DNA from: Ephydatia muelleri
Taxonomy: Eukaryota; Porifera; Demospongiae; Spongillida; Spongillidae
Length of the DNA: 64,000 nt
Direction: 5' to 3'
Assembly: GCA_013339895.1 (NCBI GenBank)
Contig: JABACO010000016.1
Coordinates: 3,305,767-3,369,766, forward strand
In this document: one piece after another, positions 23,496-37,000 of the stretch
Layout: each line of letters begins with the position of its first letter
Numbering within the stretch: position 1 is the stretch's first letter
Notes under the pieces: generated by a model
Database searches by the model: none
Told to the model about the DNA's origin: nothing
What the model saw: the letters and a program-made list of their open reading frames with translations, nothing else
Program-made: the position numbers and the translations under genes

Positions 23496-26400
23496 TCATT
23501 TGGTGTACAAACTAGCAGCAAATACTATGTCTCTTTTGATGAGAGCAGATGCATCCATCATTTTCTGACGTAAGGTTGGCTCTCCAATGACATGAGCAGC
23601 ATTACGCACATCCTTACAGGTTTCATCCAAACGCTGGATGCAGCGAACAATGATACCTATATGATGGAGAAGAGGGCAAAAAGCTAACAAATGTTATTCT
23701 ATACTACCATATATGAAAGTAACTATTTAAATGGACCTAAAAAATGGTGTAGTACATACTGTGCCCAATGAAGGCAGATAGTGGATTAGAATGGAAGGGT
23801 GGGTAGGAGATTTGTTAACTCAACATTTCCTTTGCTTCCTTTTGATGCAAGAGCAGATTTATGCATTTCCATATAGTCAACTCTGTCAAACACACTGTCA
23901 GTAGTATTATGAGGGGTGGCTCGTGAAAGAATAACCCTTGAGTATCCACAATACAGGTAAACATCATATGCAATGTTCCACAAGATTTTGACCCTTGTGA
24001 ATTGATATATATATAGCATGCAATTTAAATCGTAGTAAACGCTATAGACTTCTGATTTGCAACTCTTACTACCACACCATTTCTCTATGTGAAACTGTAT
24101 TTCGGTGTTGCACAAGCACAGCGCTGACATTATGAGGTCTGATATCCCGTGGAGTTCAAACTGCCACATCATCTTTAGCATTCAAATTGCTTCAAATTTG
24201 GTGTGTATGTATAGAAGTCCTGTTGCTATTGACATTCGGTTGTAAACTTTTACCTTTTTCGTTATGGAGATACCGCTGTGCTAAGTTAATGCACATTTTT
24301 CCAGTTGTTTTGCGCCAGACAAACTGCTTCAAATCGTTGGCACGAATCAAGTGGGAAAATGTGCAATTACTTTGCACAGCTGTATCTCTCTGTAATGGAT
24401 AAAGTAAAAATTAACAAACAGAAGATATCAATAGCAACAGGACCCGCCTCTGCGTACACATAAAAATTGGAGTGATTTGAACACTCCTAGCTGAAGAAGT
24501 GGCAGTGTTAAACCCCTCGGGTATCTGACTTTGTAATGTCGGCACCATGCTTGTGCAGGACACTAACCTCTATTTACACCTAGAGCGTAAGAAGCCTTTA
24601 AAATAGGACTTAACAGTGTAAACCTTGCAGAGGATATAACAATTCGAATTGAATGCTATATAAATTTACAAGCGTTAAAATCTCATGAAACATTCCATAT
24701 GTAATCTAAAGAACATAAATATAAATTCATTATTATAATATGGGAAGAAAATGTCCTATGTTTTATAACATTATAACTATAAAAATGCTCTGCGCGTGAA
24801 TCGACGTAGCGTCCGAACGGTTAATGCTGTCGACTTCCTATTTTCCCCACATGATGTTACATCATCTCTCTATGGATGAATCGAATATTGTCTCTTAGTT
24901 CCACTCCCTGAGGAAAATACAAGAGGTCTTACCTCCAGGGGTTCGAAACACAAGTATTTCCCTGCAGGAGTGTCGGCATTGCCTCAAATTCGGTTTTCAG
25001 TTAGAGAAGCTCTTGAGGTACTTAAATATCCTTTTCGTTAATGTTTACTTCAACAGGTGATAAGATATTTGCTTTCTAAGTTAATCTTTAATCTGCGTGA
25101 AACGATCCTGAATTCAGGATCAGTAAAATCCTGAATTCAGGATAGTGAGTTCTTCCGTTTATAACAACCATTGCTGCGAAAATTAAAATCATTAAAACAT
25201 AGAAGCTGTTTGTTTCAACAATGGTGCACACATTCTATAGCATGGAATAATTTTTATCATCTAGAAAGCTGCCCAAACTTCAAGGATGCATAAGCACGTT
25301 GCGTTGCTCTCGCTTACATAAATTAAATAATTAGCAATTTATAGTTTGGAATGCTTACAAAGAGCATTGAACATATCAATTTTACTCCTTTTCACTACTT
25401 ATTGGTGGTAGCACCTCCAGACTCTTGTTAGAAGTTGTATTTTTATCAAACTTGTACTCAAAATAATAGAAAAGTGTAATTTATTATCACTGTCCGAGCA
25501 TCCGCCCCTTCTTTTTATGTCCCAACAGTACTGGTGACAGCATTTCTACCAATGCCAGGCATTTCTGCATTGCTCTCAATGACAGAAATGCTGTTTTATT
25601 GTTATTTTGCAGAGGCTAACCATCGTACCACCCGCTCTGACTCGCTTCGCTTAGTCCGTCTTGAGTTCATTCAATGCTCGTATCTCCTGTGTCCCATACT
25701 CTTGAATTTGCTTTTTTGGCTCTCCTTACAGATCTTTGTAACAGTTTCTATCTTGAAAGTAAGCTTCCTGCTCTTTCCTCAACTTTATACCTGACTTTGA
25801 TGGTATTTGCGAACGAAAAAGGAAACTAAGCCTAAACATTGTTTTTTTCTAAATTTGAACGACTAAACTGGATAGCGCTGTTTAGAAGAAAGCCTACAGA
25901 AGCTAAATAGCAAAAAAAAAATCATCAATACCGTTCGAATTGATGTTGATACGAGCGGCGTAAAGTCATCCTTAATTCAGGATTTCCATCCTGAATTAAG
26001 GATGAAAATAGATTAAAGGTTAAAGCACATTTCCCGCTAGTTTTGCGGGTCGGGTCTAATACATATAATATTATATATTAGACCCGTATATATTAGACCC
26101 GACCCGCGAAACTAGCGGGAAATGTGCTTTAACTTAGAAAGCAAATATCTTATCACCTGTTGAAGTAAAAATTAGCGAAAAGGATATTTAAGTACCTCAA
26201 GAGCTTCTCTAACTGGAAACCGAATTTGAGGCAATGCCGACACTCCTGCAGGGAAATACTCGTGTTTCAAACCCCTGGAGGTAGGACCTCTAGTATTTTC
26301 CTCAGGGAGTGGAGCTAAGAGACAATATTCAATTCATCCATAGAGAGATGGTGTGGCATCATGTGGTGAAAATAGGAAGTCGACAGCATTAACCGTTCGG

Positions 26401-27424
26401 ACGCTACGACGATTCACGCGCAGAGCATTTTTATAGTTATAATGTTATAAAACATAGGACATTTTCGCGGAAACTGTCCCATATAATAATTATTATATAT
26501 CAATCTGACAAACTAGTGCCTACCTTCAGAAACATCTGTCAGGTTGATTATGTCAATGAATTCCTAATAATAGAAAAATAAAGTGTTTATTATTACATGT
26601 TATGAATTGCAAACATTTGTGTACAAACGGCACTTCAAACAGTTCATGTAATATTCTAATCAGATGAGCATAATCCAGTTATCAATCAGCAACATCACAA
26701 TGTATGTGGTTACACAATGCATATTTTCAGCTTAGATAAAAATCATACACACCTATTTTTCTCTCTCTGCAAGTGAACATGTATACATACATGTAGCATG
26801 GAGCCCATTATAACAACATGTCCAATTAAGATATGGATATGTACTTCAAAGACAATAATGAACAAACAGTATGCATTATGCAGTATAATGGCAAAAGCTC
26901 AAGTATTAAATTGATCATATTCACACGATGTACCTTTCCACGTGCCCATTCATAGACAACTTCAAGGAGCCCAAACTTAAACTGTGCCTGGTACTCTTCA
27001 ACAGATGTCCTCATACCACAGCTCCTCTCCGCTTCAGCTATCCTTGCGGCAACTCTCAATACAGAATCTTTTCCCTATCAATTATGTAACAGTTAAAAAG
27101 ATACAGGTTTGTCATTTTGTCATTATGAACGTACACTGTACTGCATTACTCCCAACTAGTGCATGTAACAATGATGGATACCAAACTGCATGTTTGATGA
27201 ACATGACAGAGCACCCAATTAATGTCTGATGGGATCAGACAAAGGACATGCAATTTGGAGCTGTACCCACATCACTCTCTATCTGCACTTCCAAGGATGC
27301 ATTGAACTTCATCAAGTAATCATTCTTACATTATGTTTATAGAGCAATTTTGAGAACAATGGTACTACAGGTAAATGCTCACCTTTTGCAGCTTCTTTGG
27401 AATATTTGGTTCACTGCATGAGCT
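23496..27424 (-). CDS. SKIC2: SKIC2 exons 27-30: C-terminal helical domain
   Basis: Exons: 27383-27424 ([14 protein letters not shown], 42 nt), 26934-27074 ([20 protein letters not shown] ... [13 protein letters not shown]), 26524-26563 (40 nt, [14 protein letters not shown]) and 23496-23656 ([20 protein letters not shown] ... [12 protein letters not shown] stop). This matches the end of vertebrate SKIV2L ([34 protein letters not shown]). The intron before the last exon (2.9 kb) and the one before exon 27 (6.9 kb) are filled with inverted-repeat elements. Confidence 0.93.
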
Positions 27425-30400
27425 CTGGTAAATAAACATTACATAGTAATTATGAAATGTAATACTGGGGAGTCATGCTTATTGTATCCAGGATATATTA
27501 TTATGAACATGTTTGAGCAATGCTATCTTTGCAATGATTCATGTCGCATGCTTTATATTTCAAACTCAGATACATCCATCAAAATGTCGATGCCACCGCA
27601 CTGAGTCCAAACCTTACATTGCAATCTGTATTCTACTTTGTTAAATCCAGCGTCTCATGTCAAACCAATGCTGCATGCCTTCATTAGAAGTGTGCTATAT
27701 TTTGCCATATTATCTCCTCTGAGAGCTCCTACTGTTGAGATAGTGCAGCAACTACACCACCTTAACCTAGCTTCCCTCGCGGCTGCCATAATGTTGACTG
27801 TGCAAAAGGACGTTATCTGCCTCTGACCAAAGTGGTAACTAATGTAATCAATAGGTCTTCATCAATCTCTTTCTTACTAATGTTTGTATGGGTATGTCAG
27901 ATTTGTTCATTTTTAGCAATACCCACAATACGACCACTTTGATCATTAATTATGCACAATGAATATGTAATTACATCACGGAAAAACATGGTGCAAGATT
28001 CTAAAGCAAAGTTCAATGAAGCTTAATGTAGTTCAGCAGAGTTGATTATTAGGGGTGTGTCCACCATGCGCATGACACCAATATATACATTAGATATTTA
28101 TGCGTCATGTTTGGCGGGCTAAAATCGAAGTACGTAATCTCCCATCAACGTCCCTTCATCCTTTACGACGAAAAACATAATGTAGGCAATAGATATAAAT
28201 ATGCTGATATATATACGGCATGCAACAACTGCCCACTATACAATGTACAAGTGGAACGAAGGCATCAAGGTGGCACTCCTTTGAATCATCCACAGGAGTT
28301 TAGTGTCTCATATGAAGAAGTGGCTATTCATCCAAACTACCTTGACATTGGGTTGTGCTTTCAAAGAACTGGTTCTGGGCTCCTAATCCTCCTCAAGTGG
28401 AGGCAGAGTTTATCAGCTGGAGCCATGATCAATGGCAGAGGAAACTCAGCATGAGCTATCAGTTGCTGCGTCAAGTGGCACAAAAAATAGGCGACAATCA
28501 TAACGTCAGTCTTGCTGACTTTAAATGCTGCATACGGAACTTTTTCAGCTCTCGTCATATCGCATAAGACAGCATGGCTAGCATGTTGTACAATTGCCCA
28601 AAGACATGCGAAGGTAGTAAAACATGTACAAGAAGTTGAGCAGTCCACATTAGACACTGACAACAACTTCATTTTCAACATGGATAAAAAATTCATACAT
28701 AGTGCCATCTTCCACCATTCATTTTGGCGAGGGAAAAGATGTCAATGGATTACACTCAAAGGATTGGTTCACCCGCTTCCACCAAATATAATGATCCACG
28801 AAGGACCACAAGTTACGATGTCTAGCTCAGTCTCAACCAGCCACCGTTAAGAGAAGCAGACAGATGAAACAACAAAGAAATACCTGGGAGCCTACCAGAA
28901 ATGGAAGACAGGGGAAGAGGCCAGATACAAAGTAACCCATATTCCCTGTCAAGACAATGCATTTAGCACTACATGTACCGCATCTGAGTGAGCCAGTGCA
29001 GTCCAAAGCAGCAGCACAGGAGGCAGTGCACGCATTGTCATGGTTGCATGAAGTGGCTGGGCTTGAGCCTGTGGGTGTGGCACCTATAGTGCAGGCCAAC
29101 ACTCAGTAGCCTGAGACATGTGTTGTCCGAACGCAAGACTCGCACAGAGCCCATTACAACCAATATGTCATGGTGGAGGCTGCAGGTCCAGCTCCATCCC
29201 TGAGAGAGGTCAGGCTGTTGGCAATGAATCTGATAGCATTTGCTGGATTGCTAAGGTGCAATGAGGTTATGAAGTCTAAGTGCTCTGCTATCACTATTAA
29301 TGGAGTGCGTATGGTTCTTCAGGTGGTCTCTAATAAAACAGACCAGTAAAGGTTCCTCCCTTTTTGTGGCTAGGCAGTGTCCTGCATTATAGGAAGATAT
29401 TTTGTGACGGGAGGTTTTACATGTATCTCACACACTGCATGATTTGCAAGAAATTTGGAAAAGGTTTAGCTACACACGAATACAGGAGCTTCTGCTGGAG
29501 AAGATACAAACCACACAGCTACACAGCAGCTGCCAATGCGGGTGTACCTTAAAGGTTGTAGCCCCTAGTCAGCAAAGATGGGTATGTTCGGATTCGGTTG
29601 AAAACCGTTTCAAGGTGTCTAAATGTCTAGCTGGGCCTGTGGGCAATCATTGCTTGCTTCGTGTATGCATGTGCATATGTTAGGTGTCGTACACAGCCGA
29701 AGCTACATCAACATATAAGGAGAAAGATAAACCTTTATGTAGTGCATTCAACAGAAACCATGCTCTTCCGGTTGCAATTGGGTACATATAACATAAGTAT
29801 GGTCAAATGAGCAGGGCCATATGGTAGAGGGGTATATAAGTCTTGGGAGCAAAGATTGGTCAGACTAGGCTAGCTACCTGTACACTATTCTGCACTGTGC
29901 ATAAAAATGTTTGAAATGCTGTTCATATTTGACCCTTTGACGATCACAACTGAAAGCTCAAGATTCCAAGCAGGTAACTTGTGCTATATGTATACGTCAT
30001 ATTGTATTCTTTTGTCCATTCAGAGCATGCGCATATACAAAATGAGGGGGTTTTCCCCTGAGGTGGTGTGGGCCCAATTAAATTTGGTTCAAATCAAATT
30101 AGCTATATGTAGTTGCTTCCTGCATTGTGTTCCTGAAGTTTATATGGGATCGTTTCCGCGTTTCAGTGCATATTTGTTATAAAAATGCCTTATGTTTAGA
30201 TCGCCGTAACTTACGAATTGTACAAGCTATCGACTTCCTATTTTCAACACTTCATACAACATCATTTCAGTATGTAAAGTAAAATTTTTTGGCGTCTTAC
30301 ACAAGCTCTATGCCGATGTTACGAGATCCGATAGCCCATGGGGTTCAAGAACGTCACATCTTCAGGTAGAAGCATCCAAATCGTTTTAAATTCGGTGTGT

Positions 30401-33400
30401 ACGTAGAGGGGTCCTGTCACTATTGAGGTGTTCTTTTCGTTATTTATTTTTTACTTTATCCGTTACGGAGATATACCTGTGCAAAGTTAATGCACATTTC
30501 CAGCTCGATTCGCACAATTATTGCATGCAGCCCGCGTTCCATTCTCCCAATCCACAATAAATTTCTTTGTTCTGCCCATTCTCCACCTAAAACTAAGCTA
30601 GCCATTCACAACCCCCATGCAGCGAAAATTCAAAGAAGAAGAGACTTCTCGCTTTGCAAGACGATCGTACCAAATTAATGGATTTGAGTGAATGGTTAAT
30701 TACAGTAGATGGCCGAATTCAACATGGCTCGCGTAAGGCTATATATGTATTTGCTACGCACTTGCATCATCCTCTAGTCATGTAATACAGCCCTATTTGC
30801 TGTAGCCCTTGCTAAAATTCTTGTCACGCCCACTCAGCTACGCTTACAATGACACAACTTTCAGCTGACACACATAGTACATGAACATCAGTGCACTCAT
30901 GCTGGCTCATACACCTTTATGCATTTGTGCACAGACTTGCATTGTTGCATATATAAACCTGTACACCTTCGTATGACATACTCTTATGCATAACACCCAC
31001 GTACAGTACATGTGGCACACACAGTCTGATGATGATGACACACTCTCACACCACATGCACGTGCATTCTACCATTTAACTGTGTGCATTTTTGAGGGGGT
31101 TTATGTACTGAGCTTCTGTACTCTCTTAGTTAGTTTAATCCTTGGCATTGTTGCTAGTAGAAGCATTCCTTATAACAATACCTCTCAGTTCAGGCTGAGT
31201 TTCCCATATAGATGGTTTGTCATACATGAAATAGAGCCCCCACATGTATACAGGTATGTGGCGACATGGCCCACTGTACGTGCATCATGTCCCCCAAGGA
31301 TTGGTCCTCTATGTGTGCATAGTTACCATAGGATTGATCATTTGTACGTACATCATGTCCTCACAGTCCTCTAGAGGAACACATACATTGTACATGTTGC
31401 AAAGAATAACTATATTTTACCTCTCGCTCACACCACTCTATGACCAGCGAGCTAACACCACTCTATGACCAGCGAGCTCACACCACTCTATGACCAGCAA
31501 GCTCACACCACTAGCAAGCTCACACCACTCTACGACCAGTGAGCTCACACCACTCTATGACCAACGAGCTCACACCACTCTATGACCAACGAGCTCACAC
31601 CACTCTATAACCAGCGAGCTCACACCACTCTATGACCAACGAGCTCACATCACTCTACAACCAGTGACCTCACACTACTATACAACCAACGAGCTCACCA
31701 CTCCAAGACTAGCTAGCTCACACCACTCCACAACCAGCGAGCTCCACTCTATGCCCAGCGAGCTAGCACCACTCTATGACCAGCGAGCTCACACCACTCT
31801 ATGAACAACGAGCTCAGACCAGCGAGCTCACAGTACTCTACAAACAGCGAGCTCACACAACTCTATGACTAGTGAGCTTACACCCCTCTATGACCAGCGA
31901 GCTCACACCACTCTATGACAAGCGAGCTCACACCACTCTACAAACACACCACTCTATGACCAACGAGCTCACACCACTCTACAACCAGTGAGCTCACAAA
32001 CAGCGAGCTCACACTACTCTATGACCAACGAGCTCACACCACTCTACAACCAGTGAGCTCACACCACTCTACGACAAGCGAGCTCAAACCACTCTACGAC
32101 CAGTGAACGAACACCTCTCTACGACCAGTGAACGAACACCACTCTACGAACACCACACTACGACTAGCGAGCTCACACCACTCAACGACCAGCAAGCTCA
32201 CACCACTCTACAAACAGTGAACTCACACCACTCCATGACCAGCGAGCTCATACCACTCTACGAACAGCGAGCTCACATCACTCTACGACAAGTGAGCTCA
32301 CACCACTCTACGACCAGAGCTCAAACCACTCTACAAACAGCAAGCCACACCACTCTACAACCAGCGAGCACACACATTCTATGACCAACGAACAGCAAGC
32401 TTAGTTTTAGATGGAGAATGGGCGGAACAAAGAAGTTATCGAATTTATTGTGGATTGGGAGAATTGAAAGTGGGTTGCATACAATAATGGCGCTCATTGA
32501 GCAGGAAATGTGTATTAACTTTGCACAGCTGTATCTCCGTAATGGATAACATAAAAATTAACGAACTGATAAAATCAATAGCGACAGGACCCCTCTACGT
32601 ACACACTGAATTTGAAACGAATTGGACGCTCCTACTTGAAGATGTGGCAGTTTTGAACCACATAGGTAATCAGGTCTCATAACGTCAGCACGAGCTCGTG
32701 TAAGACTCGAAAATATATATCTACATACAGAAATGATGTGTTATGAAGTGATGAACATAGAAAGTCAATAGTTCGGAAGTTATAGCGATTTAAACGTAAG
32801 GCATTTTTATAACAATTTTTATAATATGCACTAGGTCCCTTTTCGCTAAAATGATCCCATATATTTGTTACGTTTAACTTATGTTATGTGTCATGCACAG
32901 GTGTCAAGAGTAGTGTGCAAATGGAGCCTAGGAATACACCGCAAAAAATACTGCAGTTGTCCTAGCTACCAGAAATTTGTACAAAATGCTATTTGTAAAC
33001 TCACAGTCAAGACCATGATGTGCATCTCAATGCTGTGGCATGGCATCATGTGGTGTGTCGTAACTTTGGACATACTAAACACACACTTGAAGTCATGATG
33101 TGGTGTAGGTCTATCAGTAAATACACATTCAGAACAGAATAATTGGACTCTGAATGTGAAGACAAGATCATTGAAGCAGATGACAGGAGCAGCAGCTCAG
33201 TGATTAATTATTAGTTGTACGTGCACACCTCTTTCAATTAACAATAGCCTTTATTGTTTTGGGGGCAATATGATGCATTATGTTTTTATTGATAACATAA
33301 TGTCACAGCATAGTCTTATCGATTATTAAATTATACAATGTGTGATTCTGAAGTTATAAAACGATTAATTAAGTACAAGCACCGTTTTGCGGTTTTTCGG

Positions 33401-33984
33401 AATGAGAATTCATGTATTGAAATGAACTTAGACATTGTATACACACAGAACCACTTTATATAATAACCAAATTTCGTTTAATTCGGATGCACTATAGAGG
33501 AGATACTGCCCTTGACACCAAGCAGAACGGTCACATTCCACATGTACATGCGATTTCGCAAGGTCGCGCTACTTTTTTCACCCAAGTGCAGTTAGAATAC
33601 AATTCAGCAATGTACAGTAAATTCTGATAAAGGCATGCAGCATGTGGCTTTTATCACCATGCAGACAATGGACTCAGCAGAGTAGAAGGTTAACTGCAAT
33701 TGTTACGTTTGGACCCAGTGCAACAACATCCACAACATTACCTAAGAGGATATCTGAATATGAAATACAAAACCTGTAGCGTGAGAGGTAGCGTTGCTCA
33801 AAAATAGTCGTTAACATTTCTGCTTAATTAATGATTTAACCCAGATACAATAAGCAGACAGCCCAATGCCAAATGTTTAGTAACAAGTTCAATGCTCGAA
33901 TACATGACATGCACAGTGTATACATGTATGTAGTTGTAATATGTATTTGGAAGCAATGAATTACATAACAAAAGCAAAAGTAAT

Positions 33985-34025
<41 letters not shown>

Positions 34026-37000
34026 AGTGCACCATAAATTTCCAACACAAACTGACAATTGACGAGAATAAACATCATTGCCTAGGCCTGATGCAATTTC
34101 AAAAGAAAATCAAACAATGAACAAAGTATAATAAATGATCACATTGTCGTATAAATAAAATAAATCATTTCTTTGTACTGTATGCAAGTATCATCCAATC
34201 ATTAGAACATCAGGATGGTTTTAACTTAAATAAATCAAGTGAAAATGTATGATATGTGACACTAGCCATCTGTAGATTTACATGTACATTTATTGCTCCA
34301 TATGCTTAAAACACACGACACCATACCTGCTCAAATACGAAACAGGACAGCAGAGCAACAATTTCCTGAGGTTCAAACTCATCCAGCACATTCTGGAAAA
34401 TGAGTTCAGTCAAAATGACCTCATGGTAGTGGATTTCACAGGCAACACGGCCCTTGAGCATCACTGTTCCTCTGTCACTGACGAACCCAAGGCTCTTCAG
34501 AACCTGCACCAAAAGTCTGAAAATGCCACATATTTCAAACACTACGTTCCTCACCTCAACCCGCTGTCTGTACTCAGGAATTAGCAGCAGGCTTTCTTCT
34601 GATGAAAGAAACATCAGTTGTTGTCGTTGATGATGTAATTCTGATTTCTCCTTTGCAATCGCAAACTGGATGTAAGATATAATATACTCATAAAAATGAT
34701 GTAAAATGCACTACAATTGTTCCTATTCCTACAACACAGCCATACAGGTACAAATCATGCTCACATGCTCAGTAAACTGAGGGCAGATGGTGCAGCCATA
34801 GTGCTGCATTGTGCCCTCCAACTTGTCCAGTTCCTGCTTCATCTCCACAAACTCCAAGTTACTGATCCGGAGGTCGTTGACAGGGTCGAGGAAGGACAGT
34901 CGACTAGGTCCTGAGTCCACCATCTTCAGCAACGCATGGGTGCAGTTGGCAATAGCAGGTCCCGGTGCATCGTTCCTATGGATTTTAATTACAATCACAA
35001 TTACTGCAGATGAATAATGTATTTAGTTACACAACTACTAATCAATGTACATACACATAGTACATTGTACATGTCAATGTAGTGCTTTTTAGACATGAGT
35101 AAGTGTACATGCCAAAATACACTACATGCCCACCCACATTGTAAACAAATTAATTTAACAGTTTCAAACATAATGCAATATCCATACACTCAGTGTACTC
35201 TCCATTTCATATCCTTATTACCTGAATCGAGGTATCTGCCTTTTTTTATAGTCATCTATCATCCTGGAAGGCTCAACAGTTAGAACAACATCGGTGATGT
35301 TGACAATGAGCTGCCCGCTGATGTCTACAACAGTATGCTTCACTACTCCATCAGGATGGAACAGTTCTGTCATGGGCTGACACGGTTTGACTACGGAGAG
35401 GTTGCCAGACTCCACTAAAGCCTTAGCAGCCTCTTCGGGCTCATCCTTTTCTTTGCACAGGGTAAGGACAGTGAAAGGAGTAGCAGGACTGCGCGTGTTC
35501 AATTCGAGAATGACTGCAAGTGTGTACTTGTACGAGTTCAGGTACAGCGTGACAACTCTTCCAGGGACAAGAGCTTTGGCTACTTGAGGGCTGCCCAGCA
35601 ACAGATGCTGAAATCACCAAACATGAGATAACATACATATTTCAATCCCTTGACAGAAAAATCTGCAAACTGAGTAATCTGCACTATATGTAAGACCCTT
35701 TGCCCATTTATGCGTGTGCATACTGCATGTGTATATAAGCTGCAGCTTGACACATTCATTCTGTACATGTACATGTACCTGCATTTTGTTTCGAAGCTGG
35801 GTAATTCTTGAACAGGCTTTGAAGTAATCGTCCATTTCTGGGTCACAAATGGGGCAGTCAAGGTCCCTAAAATTTTCAATATTGCGCTGAAGTGCCTCAA
35901 GATTTTTGTGCCTGTCTGTCTCACTACGAAGAAACTCAGCCTCTGCAAAGCTCCTTTTCATCATATCTTCCACCCTATAAAACAAATATATATAGCAAAT
36001 CCTGTTATCACATAGTGTACATTCACTTCAAGTCAACCGAGCTGTACATGCATACAAAAATTTCCGCAACGTGCAGTTTTACGGAAGCCGTAAAGCGTGA
36101 TAATTATTATGCATTAATCACAAACTGTTAAGATCTACGATCAATTAATTGCACGTAACTACCAACGTCGTTAAGATCTCATGTCAATAGTAATGCCGTT
36201 CAACCGCATGTAACTATAACGCCGTTATAATACACGCCCTTTACATAATTGTATAATGCCGTTTACGTGAAACTGCACGTTACGGAAACTTTATCACCCA
36301 TGTGCAACAATAAATAGCTGTGTTAATTCCAATTTAAGCTCTTTGTAATCAATACATGCACAGCATATGTTTTATATGTGTCACTAACAAATGTCATCGA
36401 TAACTATGCTGGATACATATAACTAACCCTGGCAAGTTGAAAGGAAATTACCATTAATAACATACATGAATTCAATATTTAAAAATCCCACTACAATCAC
36501 ACATATAGTGCATTGTAAACAAAAATAGTTGCTTAAAATTTTGCTTGGATTCTGCGGTGCAATATTTTCGAATCATATATAACATATACTGTACATGTGG
36601 ACATAAGAGTGTGTGCCAAAAATATACAACACCTTTACACTTGAAATCATATTCATATACATATCACAAAACTACAGGGCTCCACAAGTACCACTCACCG
36701 AAGAGTTTTGACACGTATGAGATTCAACAGCATGCTATAGGTGAGTCTAAACTGAGACTGGAGACTGGTCTGGTGACCCTATAGAACACATAATGGTACT
36801 TCACTTGTACAAATTACACTGTACCACACAAAAGAGTACTGTATCACAATAGATCTGCTTAGCAGAAAATGAAGACTGTATAACTTCTACATGTTGCATA
36901 ATATAAGACCACAGGGAGTAGAAAATATAATGGTCTACAATATCATGTACAACTAAAGTGTTATGCCATCCAAGACGATCTCGATAAAAATGCATTATAT

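Noticed and set aside
24930-24960. tRNA-like B-box (GGGGTTCGAAAC)
   Set aside because: It lies in the arm of the inverted-repeat element and has no A-box or cloverleaf around it.
31425-32399. Possible CRISPR-like or coding repeat array
   Set aside because: The units are contiguous without unique spacers, 25 bp long (frame rotates), and lie inside a transposon; the genome is animal.
34279-35280. + strand open frames opposite SKIC2 exons
   Set aside because: They are antisense shadows of conserved SKIC2 coding sequence.
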